A DNA stretch of 64,000 bases from NCBI GenBank assembly GCA_039033995.1, contig JBCCBP010000015.1, forward strand, positions 1 to 64,000, in the 5' to 3' direction. Position numbers and translations under genes: made by a program. The notes under the pieces are model-generated. The model had not been told where the DNA came from. It did no database searches and was given only the letters and a program-made list of their open reading frames with translations. This stretch comes from CALBPI01 sp039033995 (GTDB taxonomy: Bacteria; Pseudomonadota; Gammaproteobacteria; Steroidobacterales; Woeseiaceae). This document shows, piece after piece, positions 37,919 to 46,491 of this stretch (position 1 is its first letter; the number at the start of each line of letters is the position of its first letter).

Positions 37919-38439
37919 CTAATCACTCCGGCATCCGGCAAGGACTCACCTTCCAACACGCGGTCACCGCGCGAGATTCCGAGACTGCCGCTTCTGACCA
38001 TCGCGCCGATGCTGCCTTTGGCGCGCAGTGTGGCGACGAACGCATCGACGTCAGCCGTCGAACCGGCGAACTCCACTGTGAAAGCGTTGGGATTGTCATC
38101 CAGAACGCGGGCGTTCGATGCCGTGCAATGCGTCACCAATTCGCTCACATCGACACGACTCTCAAGCAACTTGACGAGTACGAGTTCGCGTTCGAAGTGA
38201 TCGCCCAGCGTCATGTCCAGCATGTCGACGACATCGACCTGTTTGCCGATCTGTTTGGTGATCTGCTCGAGCGCTGCGTCTGATCCACTCGTGACCAAAG
38301 TGAGCCGAGAAATCGCCGGATCTTCGGTCGGCGCTACATTCAATGATTCGATGTTGTAGCCGCGCGTGGAAAACAGGCCGGTCAGCCGTGTTAACACGCC
38401 GACTTCGTTTTGCATGAGCACGGAAATGACATGACGCAT
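37915..38439 (-). CDS. ilvH: Acetolactate synthase regulatory (small) subunit
   Basis: 174 residues. Start at 38439 (MRHVISVLMQNEVGVLTRLTG, where homologues begin). An N-terminal ACT domain (SVLMQNEVGVLTRLTGLFSTRGYNIES) and a C-terminal domain (ERELVLVKLL and the VEFAG region) match IlvH/IlvN. It confers valine feedback on the catalytic subunit. It is not co-directional with ilvB: ilvB starts 162 bases away on the other strand, and ilvH instead leads into proB-proA. Confidence 0.93.
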   Translation of the reverse strand: MRHVISVLMQNEVGVLTRLTGLFSTRGYNIESLNVAPTEDPAISRLTLVTSGSDAALEQITKQIGKQVDVVDMLDMTLGDHFERELVLVKLLESRVDVSELVTHCTASNARVLDDNPNAFTVEFAGSTADVDAFVATLRAKGSIGAMVRSGSLGISRGDRVLEGESLPDAGVIR

Positions 38440-38467
38440 GGTGGGTTGTCCGTTTCTCTGGAAACTG

Positions 38468-38487
38468 TTGATCGCACAAATGATCAA
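38468..38487. promoter_or_regulatory. Perfect TTGATC-N8-GATCAA dyad between ilvH and ilvB
   Basis: A perfect inverted repeat, TTGATC at 38468-38473 and GATCAA at 38482-38487, lies 28 bases upstream of ilvH and 114 bases upstream of ilvB in the 162-base divergent region. This is a likely operator serving one or both promoters. The spacing is wrong for FNR (N4). The protein that binds it is unknown. Confidence 0.45.
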
Positions 38488-38601
38488 TAACACGCGGATG
38501 TTCGCCGATGGACCGCGCTATTGCAATGCACAATACGATGCCACACACTCAAACCGCTGTGTCGCGACAGCATGAGCTCACCAACTGATCGAGAAACCTG
38601 C

Positions 38602-40449
38602 ATGAGCGCGAATGCCCAATCTGCCGCCACCCGGCATCCGTTGGCCGGCCAAACGATGACCGGCGCCGAGATGATCGTACAAGTTATCGCTGACGAAGCC
38701 GTCGATTGCGTATTTGGCTACAGCGGCGGTGCGATTCTGCCGACTTACGATGCCGTGTTCCGATTCAACGTCAAGCACCCGGGCGAGTCGGGCCAAGGGG
38801 CGCTGCCGTTGATCGTCCCGGCCAACGAACAAGGGGCCGGCTTTATGGCCGCCGGATATTCGCGCGCGACCGGCAAAGTCGGGACGGTGATGGTGACGTC
38901 GGGGCCAGGCGCGACCAACATGGTCACGCCGGTTCGTGACAGCGCTGCCGATTCCATCCCGATGGTGGTCATTTGTGGTCAGGTACCACGCGCGGCTATC
39001 GGCACCGATGCCTTTCAGGAAGCACCGATCACCGCCGTCATGGGCTCGGTCGCCAAACACGTTTTTCTAGTCACGGATCCGGAACGCCTGGAAGCGACGA
39101 TCAGAACCGCTTATGAGATTGCACGCACGGGTCGACCGGGGCCTGTTGTTGTCGATGTGCCCAAAGACGTGCAGAACTGGAGCGGCGTTTTTCAGGGTGA
39201 TATCAAACTACCGATTCCCGGCTATCGTAAACGACTGGCGCGCGTCCTCGAGAACCGCCTGACAGACGAAGACTGTCAGCAGTTCCTGCGCCTACTCAGC
39301 GCCGCTGAGCGCCCACTCATCTATGCCGGCGGCGGCGTCATCAACGGCAACGCGTCGGATACCTTACGCCGGCTCAGCGAACGGCTGGGCATCCCGGTCA
39401 CCACGACATTGATGGGCATCGGGGCCGAAGACACCACCGACGCATTGTCACTGCACATGCTGGGTATGCACGGCATGGCCTATGCGAATTACGCCGTAGA
39501 AGACTGTGACTTTCTGATCGCGGTCGGCGCACGGTTTGACGATCGCGTTGCCGGCGTGCCGCAGCGCTTCGCACCGAACGCGCGTCACGTCGCACACTTT
39601 GATGTCGACCCGTCGGAAATCGACAAGGTCAAATCCGTTTCATGGCATCACACCGGCGTGCTGACGCAGGACCTGGCCGACGTCCTTGCCTACGCCGAAC
39701 GTGTCGAGTACGAGAAAGACTTTACGCCGTGGCATCAACACATTGCCGACCTGAAGAAAACCCACGCATTGAACTACGATCGGGATAGCGCGCTGATCCA
39801 GCCGTATGCCGTGATTGAGGCCATCAATGCACTAACGAAGGGCGAGGCCATTGTCACCACAGGCGTCGGTCAACACCAGATGTGGGCTGCACAGTATTTC
39901 GATTTTCGCGAACCCCGTTTGTGGCTAACGTCAGGCAGCATGGGCACGATGGGATTCGGAGTGCCCGCCGCCGTTGGCGCACAGCTCGGACGACCGGACA
40001 AGTTGGTAATCGATATCGATGGCGACGCTAGCATCCGAATGAATCTCGGCGAATTGGAAACCGTGACAACGTACGATCTGCCGATCAAAGTCGTCGTACT
40101 AAACAACTACGGCGATGGCATGGTGCGGCAATGGCAAAAACTCTATTACAAAGGGCGGTTGTCAGCTAGCGACAAATCGCTACACCGAAAAGACTTTGTC
40201 AAGGCCGCCAAGGCCGACGGGTTCGACTATGCGGTACGACTCGATCATCCCGACCAGTTGCAACAGACCATTCACGATTTCATCACATTCGATGGGCCCG
40301 CCTTCCTCGAGGTGATTATCGATCCGGATGCATCGGTTTACCCGATGGTTGGTCCGGGACAGAGTTACTCGGAAATGATCACCGGCGAGTTTATTGCCAG
40401 TCGCGAGGCCGACGACAGCAAAGACGTCAGCGAGACAGAATCGTTCTAG
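38602..40449 (+). CDS. ilvB: Acetolactate synthase catalytic (large) subunit
   Basis: 615 residues from ATG 38602 (GAGAA upstream; ATGs at 38572 and 38521 are alternatives with little support). TPP/FAD enzyme making acetolactate or acetohydroxybutyrate for branched-chain amino acids. The proton-relay Glu is in NEQGAGFMAAGYSRATGK. VVDVPKDVQ, GAEDTTDALSLHMLGMHG (FAD domain), and the TPP motif around DIDGDASIRMNLGEL are present. A short acidic tail follows MITGEF. Its last 4 bases overlap the end of the convergent dehydratase gene. Confidence 0.94.
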   Translation: MSANAQSAATRHPLAGQTMTGAEMIVQVIADEAVDCVFGYSGGAILPTYDAVFRFNVKHPGESGQGALPLIVPANEQGAGFMAAGYSRATGKVGTVMVTSGPGATNMVTPVRDSAADSIPMVVICGQVPRAAIGTDAFQEAPITAVMGSVAKHVFLVTDPERLEATIRTAYEIARTGRPGPVVVDVPKDVQNWSGVFQGDIKLPIPGYRKRLARVLENRLTDEDCQQFLRLLSAAERPLIYAGGGVINGNASDTLRRLSERLGIPVTTTLMGIGAEDTTDALSLHMLGMHGMAYANYAVEDCDFLIAVGARFDDRVAGVPQRFAPNARHVAHFDVDPSEIDKVKSVSWHHTGVLTQDLADVLAYAERVEYEKDFTPWHQHIADLKKTHALNYDRDSALIQPYAVIEAINALTKGEAIVTTGVGQHQMWAAQYFDFREPRLWLTSGSMGTMGFGVPAAVGAQLGRPDKLVIDIDGDASIRMNLGELETVTTYDLPIKVVVLNNYGDGMVRQWQKLYYKGRLSASDKSLHRKDFVKAAKADGFDYAVRLDHPDQLQQTIHDFITFDGPAFLEVIIDPDASVYPMVGPGQSYSEMITGEFIASREADDSKDVSETESF

Positions 40450-41465
40450 TCAGAGCGGCCCGATGATTCGCCACGTTGCGCCGTGATAGCTTTTGCCAGC
40501 AGCGCACTATCGATATTGCCACCGGATAGCGTCACGACGGTCGTCTTGTTAGCACACAAGTCAGTATTGCCGAGCGCAGCGGCCAGCGCGACGGCTCCGC
40601 CGGGTTCAACGATCAAACGCAATTCGGCGGCGGCATAGCCGACGGCGCGCAACGCGGCTTCATCGCTGACGGTCAACACACCCGACAATTCACGCTGGTT
40701 GACCGGAAAAGTCAGTCGACCGGGTGTCGGTGTGAGTAACGCATCACAGATCGATGCCGTCGCTGCGGGATTGCTCAATCGTTTCCCTGCCTTCAATGAG
40801 CGACGCGTGTCGTCTGCCACGTCCGGCTCGACGGCGAAGACCGACACCTTTGGCGCACTCTCGTGCACCGCCGTCGCGATGCCCGCTGCCAGACCTCCGC
40901 CACCACAGCACACGAAAACCTGGTCCGGCGCGCGCCCTTGTAACGCGGGATCACGCATGATCTCAAGCCCGATGGAGCCCTGACCGGCAATCACATCCCA
41001 ATGATCATATGAAGGTATCAAAGGGCATTGCCGCTCGCGCGCCAACGCCTTGGCGATCGCCTCACGGTCCTCGCTGTAGCGATCGTAAGCCACGATCTCT
41101 GCGCCGAGCGCTACTACCGCCTCGCGTTTTACGCGCGGTGCATCGGAGGGCATGACAATGGTCGCGGGAACCTCGAACAATGCAGCGGCGAGTGCCACGC
41201 CTTGGGCATGATTACCTGACGACCAGGCGATAACCCCACGCTGTCTGTTCGCTGCCGGTAACGCGGCGATGGCATTGTAGGCACCGCGTATTTTGAAAGA
41301 GCCCGCACGTTGCAGGTTTTCTGGCTTCAGCAAAACGCGACCACCAACACGCTGATTCAACGATGCGAACTCGAGCAGCGGTGTCGCATTAACGACCGCT
41401 CGCAATCGTTCTTCTGCGAGATGGATACGTTGGATGAAATCGGTAGGGAGCGGGTTTGAAGGCAT
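40446..41465 (-). CDS. Threonine/serine dehydratase-type PLP enzyme without ACT domain
   Basis: 339 residues, fold-type II PLP enzyme. The PLP lysine is Lys58 in GSFKIRGAYNAI, SSGNHAQGVALAA is the substrate loop, and CCGGGGLAAGIA binds the phosphate. It ends without the C-terminal ACT domains of biosynthetic IlvA (514 residues in E. coli), so it resembles catabolic TdcB or serine racemase-like enzymes. Beside ilvB it could still supply 2-oxobutyrate for isoleucine. The start at 41465 is where homology begins. Confidence 0.85.
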   Translation of the reverse strand: MPSNPLPTDFIQRIHLAEERLRAVVNATPLLEFASLNQRVGGRVLLKPENLQRAGSFKIRGAYNAIAALPAANRQRGVIAWSSGNHAQGVALAAALFEVPATIVMPSDAPRVKREAVVALGAEIVAYDRYSEDREAIAKALARERQCPLIPSYDHWDVIAGQGSIGLEIMRDPALQGRAPDQVFVCCGGGGLAAGIATAVHESAPKVSVFAVEPDVADDTRRSLKAGKRLSNPAATASICDALLTPTPGRLTFPVNQRELSGVLTVSDEAALRAVGYAAAELRLIVEPGGAVALAAALGNTDLCANKTTVVTLSGGNIDSALLAKAITAQRGESSGRSD

Positions 41466-41703
41466 GCCGCATGTTAACGCGACCATACCGAAAACCCCAC
41501 CGTACAGGACGTTCGTCGGTGAGATAAATCCGCCGCGTGTAGCAGCCAAACTGCGAAGACGTTGTCACGCACGCTGAGAATACGAGACGCGATGCCCACA
41601 TGCGGCAGACCACTCTGTTTCCCGGCACTGGATTCGCATTATGTGAAACCAATATTTGCGCGGCTACAGTCGGCTCGCTAATCTGGCATCTGGGGAAAGG
41701 AAG

Positions 41704-41721
41704 CATCACGGCGACGTGATG
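41704..41721 (+). promoter_or_regulatory. GNRA-capped hairpin next to ribosome site of diguanylate cyclase gene
   Basis: A perfect 7-bp stem CATCACG/CGTGATG closes on the tetraloop GCGA (41711-41714). It ends 1 base before CGGGGA, the probable ribosome site of the gene at 41735. GGA or GGGGA motifs occur on both sides (GGGGAAAGGAAG just upstream, GGGGAC just downstream). This is compatible with control by a CsrA/RsmA-type protein, which binds GGA motifs near ribosome sites. The rest of the 268-base divergent gap (41466-41734) shows nothing else I can name. Confidence 0.4.
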
Positions 41722-41734
41722 CGGGGACACAAGC

Positions 41735-42766
41735 ATGAAGCGCACCGATTTCACGTTCCGTGAATTCATCCTGTTGATGTTGACCGGCTCCGGCATTGTG
41801 GCGGTGTTGCCATTCACATTTATCCGTTTTATCAATGGCGAGTGGCTCTTGTTCACGTTGGACACCGGGCTGATTTTCGGACTGGCTGGTTTGTCTCTGT
41901 ATGTCATCAAGACGCACGATCACCGTATCGCCAGCATCGCCGTTTGTTTGCTGTGTCAGGTCGCGATCGTCGGGACAATCTATATTGCCGGCATCGCCCA
42001 GCTTTACTGGATGTATCCCGCCGTCGTGATCGCCTACTACCTGCTGAGGCCGTCGGAAGCTATCATCACTAACCTGCTCGCAATCGCGATTATTTCACCG
42101 CAGTTGTTCGACGCGCTGAACGTGCTGTCATTGACGACCGTCTATGCGACGCTCGCCGTGACGATCGCGTTTTCCTACGCGTTTTCCTACGTCACAGAAC
42201 AACAGCGGCGACAAGTGCAGGAACTGGCGGCACAAGATCCACTGACGGGCGCCGGCAACCGTCGCGCGCTGCGCCAGCGACTCACGGAATTGGTCGACTC
42301 GCACCAGCGCAATCCGATTAGCGTCTCCATCATGTTGATCGACCTCGATCATTTCAAACGCATCAATGATGACTTCGGACATGCGGTCGGTGACGATACG
42401 CTGATCGGTGTCGTCGCATTGTTGAAGCAACGTCTGCGTACGACAGATCGCATCTATCGGTTTGGCGGTGAAGAGTTTGTGATTGTGGCTGAGAATGCCG
42501 GTGCCGTGTTCGCGACGACATTGGCAGAAGAGCTTCGTGCCCTGGTCGCCGAAACGCCGATTATCGAAGAACGCCAGGTCACGCTGTCTGTAGGGGTGGC
42601 TCAGCTCAACAAAGGTGAATCGACGGACGACTGGCTCAAGCGAGCCGATGTCGCGTTATACAACGCCAAGAATGATGGTCGCAATCAAACGATCTGTGCA
42701 CCCATTCTGTCGACCAAAGATGGCGGTAAAGTTACCGACCTGACTGCCAGCCAGCGCCCCGCTTAA
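41735..42766 (+). CDS. Membrane diguanylate cyclase (GGDEF)
   Basis: 343 residues. Five or six N-terminal membrane helices (about 10-150, starting FILLMLTGSGIVAVLPFTFI) form a MASE-like sensor I cannot name. A GGDEF domain follows (about 170-330) with DPLTGAGNRRAL, LIDLDHFKRINDDFGH and the active-site motif GGEEF (about 245-249). The inhibitory RxxD motif (RTTD) lies exactly five residues before GGEEF, so product inhibition by c-di-GMP is expected. It should make c-di-GMP. It is convergent with a second GGDEF gene. Confidence 0.9.
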   Translation: MKRTDFTFREFILLMLTGSGIVAVLPFTFIRFINGEWLLFTLDTGLIFGLAGLSLYVIKTHDHRIASIAVCLLCQVAIVGTIYIAGIAQLYWMYPAVVIAYYLLRPSEAIITNLLAIAIISPQLFDALNVLSLTTVYATLAVTIAFSYAFSYVTEQQRRQVQELAAQDPLTGAGNRRALRQRLTELVDSHQRNPISVSIMLIDLDHFKRINDDFGHAVGDDTLIGVVALLKQRLRTTDRIYRFGGEEFVIVAENAGAVFATTLAEELRALVAETPIIEERQVTLSVGVAQLNKGESTDDWLKRADVALYNAKNDGRNQTICAPILSTKDGGKVTDLTASQRPA

Positions 42767-42797
42767 TCGCTAACTGTCGGCAGCCAGATGCAACGGA

Positions 42798-44531
42798 CTA
42801 GCGACCGGCCGACGCGACCAGACTAATGGAACGGGTGCTTCCCGTCGCTGAAATATCGGTCGTCGCCACACGATCGCGGCCTTCGCGCTTTCCGAGATTG
42901 AGCGCTTCATCTGCGCTCTTGAATACCGCTTCAAAATCATCGTGACCGGCGACGCAGGCGATCCCAAACGTTGCTGTGACTCGGTGATGGTGGCCGTCGA
43001 CAATGATCGCCTCACGCCGGATGAAAGCGTGAATCTGTTGCGCGACGTCATGTGCCTCTGCCTGACTGGTCTCCGGCAATAGGATCAGGAACTCCTCTCC
43101 ACCCCAGCGTACACCGAGATCCGTGCGGCGGATTCGCGTCTGAATACGATGTGCGAACTCAATCAGCACGGCATCGCCATGATCGTGACCAAACTTGTCA
43201 TTGATCTGTTTGAAATGATCGATGTCCATCAGGATCATCGCGTAATCGATCCTGCGACGCTGCAGCCTGGCCACGCGCTCCGCCAATGCATGCCGATTGG
43301 CCATGCCGGTCAGTGCGTCCGTCCGAGCTACTTCGTCCAGCCATCGGTTGGAGGCCCGTAACGCTTCGTTAGCACGTGATTGCTCACGCATACGACGGTA
43401 CATCCACGTCACGCCAAGACTCAACAAGGCCATGCCAAACAGTACTGCCACGAGCACGGCGCGGTTACTGCGTGCCGCGATCTCCGCGATCTCTCGCTCT
43501 TTATCGAGTAACGCCATCTGATACTGATGTTCCGTAGCCATGCGCTTGAACTCTAACTCGGCGGCTCGAGCCACCGCATTTTCGGTTTGCACGGCAGCCT
43601 GATGTGTCGCGAGTTCATTGTTGTGCTTCAGTGCAGTATCGACATCGCCAATCTGGCGATACAAATCGGCCAGGTAGGTGTGTACAAAAACCTCCCACTG
43701 CGGTTTGCTCTCCGCGCCGATGATGCGATCGACTTGAAGCAATACTGTTTCGGCCTCGGACAGGTTGCCGAGCAAACGGTTAACGTCACCGATTTCAAGC
43801 AGCGCATAGACGATAACCATCTGATCATTCATGGCCTGCGCGAAAGGTAGCAATTCATTGAAGAGCTGCAGCGATGCCTGATATTCACCACGAAACTTCT
43901 GCAGCATCGCGAGATCGTTCACTGCACGCATGTATTGATCGAAGTAACCACCGGCTTTGAGAATGGTCGCAGCCTTTCGATAGCTCGCGACCGCATCGTC
44001 CGGACGGTTCAAGCGTGCATACGTACTCGCCAGCAGATAAGTACCCATGCCTAGCATTTCATCATCGCCCGACAGGCTTGCCAGGCGAATCACTTCTTCC
44101 GCCCACCGCTGTGCCAGTTCGAACCGACCGAGTCGGACCAGTGACATCGTTTTAACGACGGTCAACTCTGTGCGGACGTCAACATCGAGACTGACGTCGA
44201 TCCCCAGCCCATCGTTGACGGTCTCAAGCCCCATCCGCGGGTTACCATGATTCACGTAAAACTCAGCGAGCATGGACAGGACACGTGCCTGTTGTTCGCT
44301 GGTGCCTGATTCATTGGCGCGGTCCTGCAATTGCAGCGCATCAGCCAACGCGAGCGTGTTCTGTTCGTCTGAGAACAACGCACTCACCCGATCGATTTCC
44401 TGGTCGATCGATGGCAGCACCTCTGCGGTCGAAACAACGGCACACCACAAGCTCAGCACAATCGCGCCGAGCCATCGGGTGAGACCTGCATTCGAATACC
44501 GCATCTTCATGCATGCCATGGTATTCAGCAT
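42798..44531 (-). CDS. TPR-sensor diguanylate cyclase (GGDEF)
   Basis: 577 residues (start uncertain: in-frame ATGs at 44531, 44519, 44510 and 44504; the last best fits the signal peptide and the predicted promoter). Signal peptide, then a periplasmic helical region of TPR type (about 40-350: GTYLLASTYARLNRPDDAVASYRKA and related repeats). A helix at about 377-397 (VLVAVLFGMALLSLGVTWMY) leads to a cytoplasmic GGDEF domain with GGEEF near 476. The RRTD inhibitory site is five residues upstream. Predicted active cyclase with a periplasmic sensor. Confidence 0.88.
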   Translation of the reverse strand: MLNTMACMKMRYSNAGLTRWLGAIVLSLWCAVVSTAEVLPSIDQEIDRVSALFSDEQNTLALADALQLQDRANESGTSEQQARVLSMLAEFYVNHGNPRMGLETVNDGLGIDVSLDVDVRTELTVVKTMSLVRLGRFELAQRWAEEVIRLASLSGDDEMLGMGTYLLASTYARLNRPDDAVASYRKAATILKAGGYFDQYMRAVNDLAMLQKFRGEYQASLQLFNELLPFAQAMNDQMVIVYALLEIGDVNRLLGNLSEAETVLLQVDRIIGAESKPQWEVFVHTYLADLYRQIGDVDTALKHNNELATHQAAVQTENAVARAAELEFKRMATEHQYQMALLDKEREIAEIAARSNRAVLVAVLFGMALLSLGVTWMYRRMREQSRANEALRASNRWLDEVARTDALTGMANRHALAERVARLQRRRIDYAMILMDIDHFKQINDKFGHDHGDAVLIEFAHRIQTRIRRTDLGVRWGGEEFLILLPETSQAEAHDVAQQIHAFIRREAIIVDGHHHRVTATFGIACVAGHDDFEAVFKSADEALNLGKREGRDRVATTDISATGSTRSISLVASAGR

Positions 44532-44540
44532 GTTCCGAGA

Positions 44541-44610
44541 TTTATGCCGTACCGGTCACAAATTGTCGACATAATGGCGACAAACCCTGTTTTTACAGTG
44601 ATTTTGTGAC
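44541..44610 (-). promoter_or_regulatory. Nested inverted repeats and candidate promoter upstream of the TPR-GGDEF gene
   Basis: Between the amidohydrolase end and the GGDEF start: perfect outer arms GTCACAAA (44555-44562) and TTTGTGAC (44603-44610), inner arms TTGTCG (44563-44568) and CGACAA (44578-44583), and a small hairpin CTGT-TTTT-ACAG (44587-44598). On the minus strand TCGACA (44564-44569) is followed after 17 bases by CATAAA (44541-44546), a fair promoter overlapping the repeats. The arrangement suggests regulation of this cyclase by a DNA-binding protein. Confidence 0.4.
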
Positions 44611-44683
44611 CCGCACCTCACAGCATCTTGTGCGTCATTTCACATATATGGAATTCGTTGCTACACCGGTCTGCGTTGATCTT

Positions 44684-46054
44684 TCAAAGCGCTCCAAAAC
44701 GATCCATCGCGAGCAGACCATCTTGCTTATAGATCACGCCATCCTTCATGACGAAAGAGACATTTTGCAGGAGATTGAGGTACTCCAGAACATCGCCTCT
44801 GACGCCGATGATGTCCGCATACTTGCCTTTCGACACCGTACCGAGATCTGCCTCCACATCCATCATGACGGCAGGCCAATACACAGCCGCGCGAATGACA
44901 TCCATCGTGGGGAGCCCCATCACGCGCACCAGAACATCCAACTCGTTCCATGTAGACTGGCAATGAAACTTCATGGGAATGCCGCTATCGGTGCCGATCA
45001 GAAACACGACACCGGCTTCGCGAAGCTGCGCAATCTTGCGCTGTAATGTCGGTTTACGCAGCGGCGTTAGTCGCGTGTAACCAAGTTGCCCAGGCGCCGC
45101 GATCGATTGCTGAATATCGGCAATCGTGTCCGACTTCAAACCTAGCTGCCAACACGCATCGTCGAGTTTTTCCGGGTTGGCAACAGTGCGGTCGAAATTC
45201 CACAGGCCTTCCACGGTCGGGGTCCAATACAGCGGACCACCAGCCACTCTGCCGGTCGCCGTTCGCTCACGCAACATCGCCATCACATCAGGCGGATATT
45301 CCGGCGCCGTCGTGAGCCCGGTATGTTCAAAATTGTCGACGCCGATACGCAGACCCACACGTACCTCATCCGGCCGGTGCGAGTGCGCAACCACTTTCAT
45401 GCCATGCTCATGGGCGCGATCCACTATCGCCTGGGCCACCTTCAGCGACATCTTGTCCTGATCGATCAGCTTGACGATTTCCATGCCCGCTGCATGCAAT
45501 CGATCGACTTTGGATCGCGCGTCGGCGACAGAAGCAACCGACCAACGATAGCCCTTCTGCCAATCGTCCACTTCTGCCTGCAGAAAAGGGCCCGACGTCC
45601 AGAGTCGTGGACCCGGAATTTCGCCAGCGTTGATGCGGCGTTTTACCGACACGGTCGCCTCGAGCGGCGCACCCAGATCGCGTGCCGACGTCACCCCCGC
45701 CGACAGCAACTGTGCCGCACTGGCCGGCATGATTTCATCGGCCAATCGGTCCGCATACGCTCGTTGCCAATGCGGGTAGTTGGCATGCCCATTCAGCATC
45801 AGATGCGCATGCGCCTCCCAGAGACCGGGCAGTAGATCCATGCCTTCTGTCGAGACAATACGATACTCATCGGGTACTGGCAGTGTCTCAACGGTACCCA
45901 CGTCGACGATACGATTGTCTTTGACCAGGATGACGCTGTCCTGAATCGGTGCGTGTCCGTAGCCATCGATCAGTCGGCCACCGACCAGCGCAATACTCTC
46001 AGCCAGCGCGATGCCCGGCATCAGTAGCCAGGCCCACAGCAATAGTCCTTTCAT
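44684..46054 (-). CDS. Exported amidohydrolase-family metal enzyme
   Basis: 456 residues. Start at 46054 because MKGLLLWAWLLMPGIALA is a signal peptide and GGGGGAG lies just upstream; the frame stays open further 5'. Amidohydrolase fold with an N-terminal beta-sandwich (LVGGRLIDGYG), the metal site LWEAHAHLM (about residue 81), further His in VVAHSHRPDEV and the Asp in IGTDSGIPMKF. Similar exported enzymes include prolidase- or imidazolonepropionase-like proteins of marine bacteria. The substrate is not predictable. Confidence 0.82.
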   Translation of the reverse strand: MKGLLLWAWLLMPGIALAESIALVGGRLIDGYGHAPIQDSVILVKDNRIVDVGTVETLPVPDEYRIVSTEGMDLLPGLWEAHAHLMLNGHANYPHWQRAYADRLADEIMPASAAQLLSAGVTSARDLGAPLEATVSVKRRINAGEIPGPRLWTSGPFLQAEVDDWQKGYRWSVASVADARSKVDRLHAAGMEIVKLIDQDKMSLKVAQAIVDRAHEHGMKVVAHSHRPDEVRVGLRIGVDNFEHTGLTTAPEYPPDVMAMLRERTATGRVAGGPLYWTPTVEGLWNFDRTVANPEKLDDACWQLGLKSDTIADIQQSIAAPGQLGYTRLTPLRKPTLQRKIAQLREAGVVFLIGTDSGIPMKFHCQSTWNELDVLVRVMGLPTMDVIRAAVYWPAVMMDVEADLGTVSKGKYADIIGVRGDVLEYLNLLQNVSFVMKDGVIYKQDGLLAMDRFGAL

Positions 46055-46103
46055 CGTTCTCCCCCTCGTTCTCTGCTTGCATACCGCCCTGCATGCGACG
46101 CTG

Positions 46104-46472
46104 CTATTCGAGCGCAACCAGTAGCTCATCCGTTTTGGCAGCGCAAATAAAGTCGTTGACCGATAGCCCGTCGATCGCGTTGGTCGTCCACACCACCGTG
46201 CAAACTCCGTAGCTGAACTCGATCAACGGGTGATGTCCTTCGACATTGGCGATCCATGCCACCGCGTTCACAAACGCGAGCGTCCTGGAGTAGCCTGGAA
46301 ATTGTAGGCGTCGCTCAATGCGCTTGGCTGAAGGATCGAGGCGCCAGTCGCCGTGTAAGGCTGGCATCAGTGACTCAACCTCGGCAGATTTCAGTGGATC
46401 AACACCGCCCTCGCACGGCGCACACTTTTTCTCGCGCAGGCTTGCGCTGGTAATGGTTTCAGACTCGGTCAT
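46104..46472 (-). CDS. phhB: Pterin-4a-carbinolamine dehydratase
   Basis: 122 residues from 46472. The PCD/DCoH fold covers the C-terminal 90 residues: LQFPGYSRTLAFVNAVAWIA, EGHHPLIEFSYG (the catalytic His pair) and a DGLSVNDFICAAKTDEL end. The enzyme recycles the pterin cofactor of phenylalanine hydroxylase. No phhA is in the window. A Cys-containing N-terminal extension (KCAPCEGG) is common in bacterial members. Confidence 0.9.
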   Translation of the reverse strand: MTESETITSASLREKKCAPCEGGVDPLKSAEVESLMPALHGDWRLDPSAKRIERRLQFPGYSRTLAFVNAVAWIANVEGHHPLIEFSYGVCTVVWTTNAIDGLSVNDFICAAKTDELLVALE

Positions 46473-46491
46473 AGTTTGAGTATAACGCTCG

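Noticed and set aside
38468..38487. FNR/CRP-type site between ilvH and ilvB
   Set aside because: FNR needs TTGAT-N4-ATCAA; here the half-sites are 10 bases apart, and CRP half-sites are absent.
41690..41750. Resemblance to a c-di-GMP-I riboswitch (GNRA-capped stem then GGGGACACAAGC)
   Set aside because: The 5' GCAAACC-type element is missing and the rest of the aptamer would fall inside the coding sequence; only a short local likeness remains.
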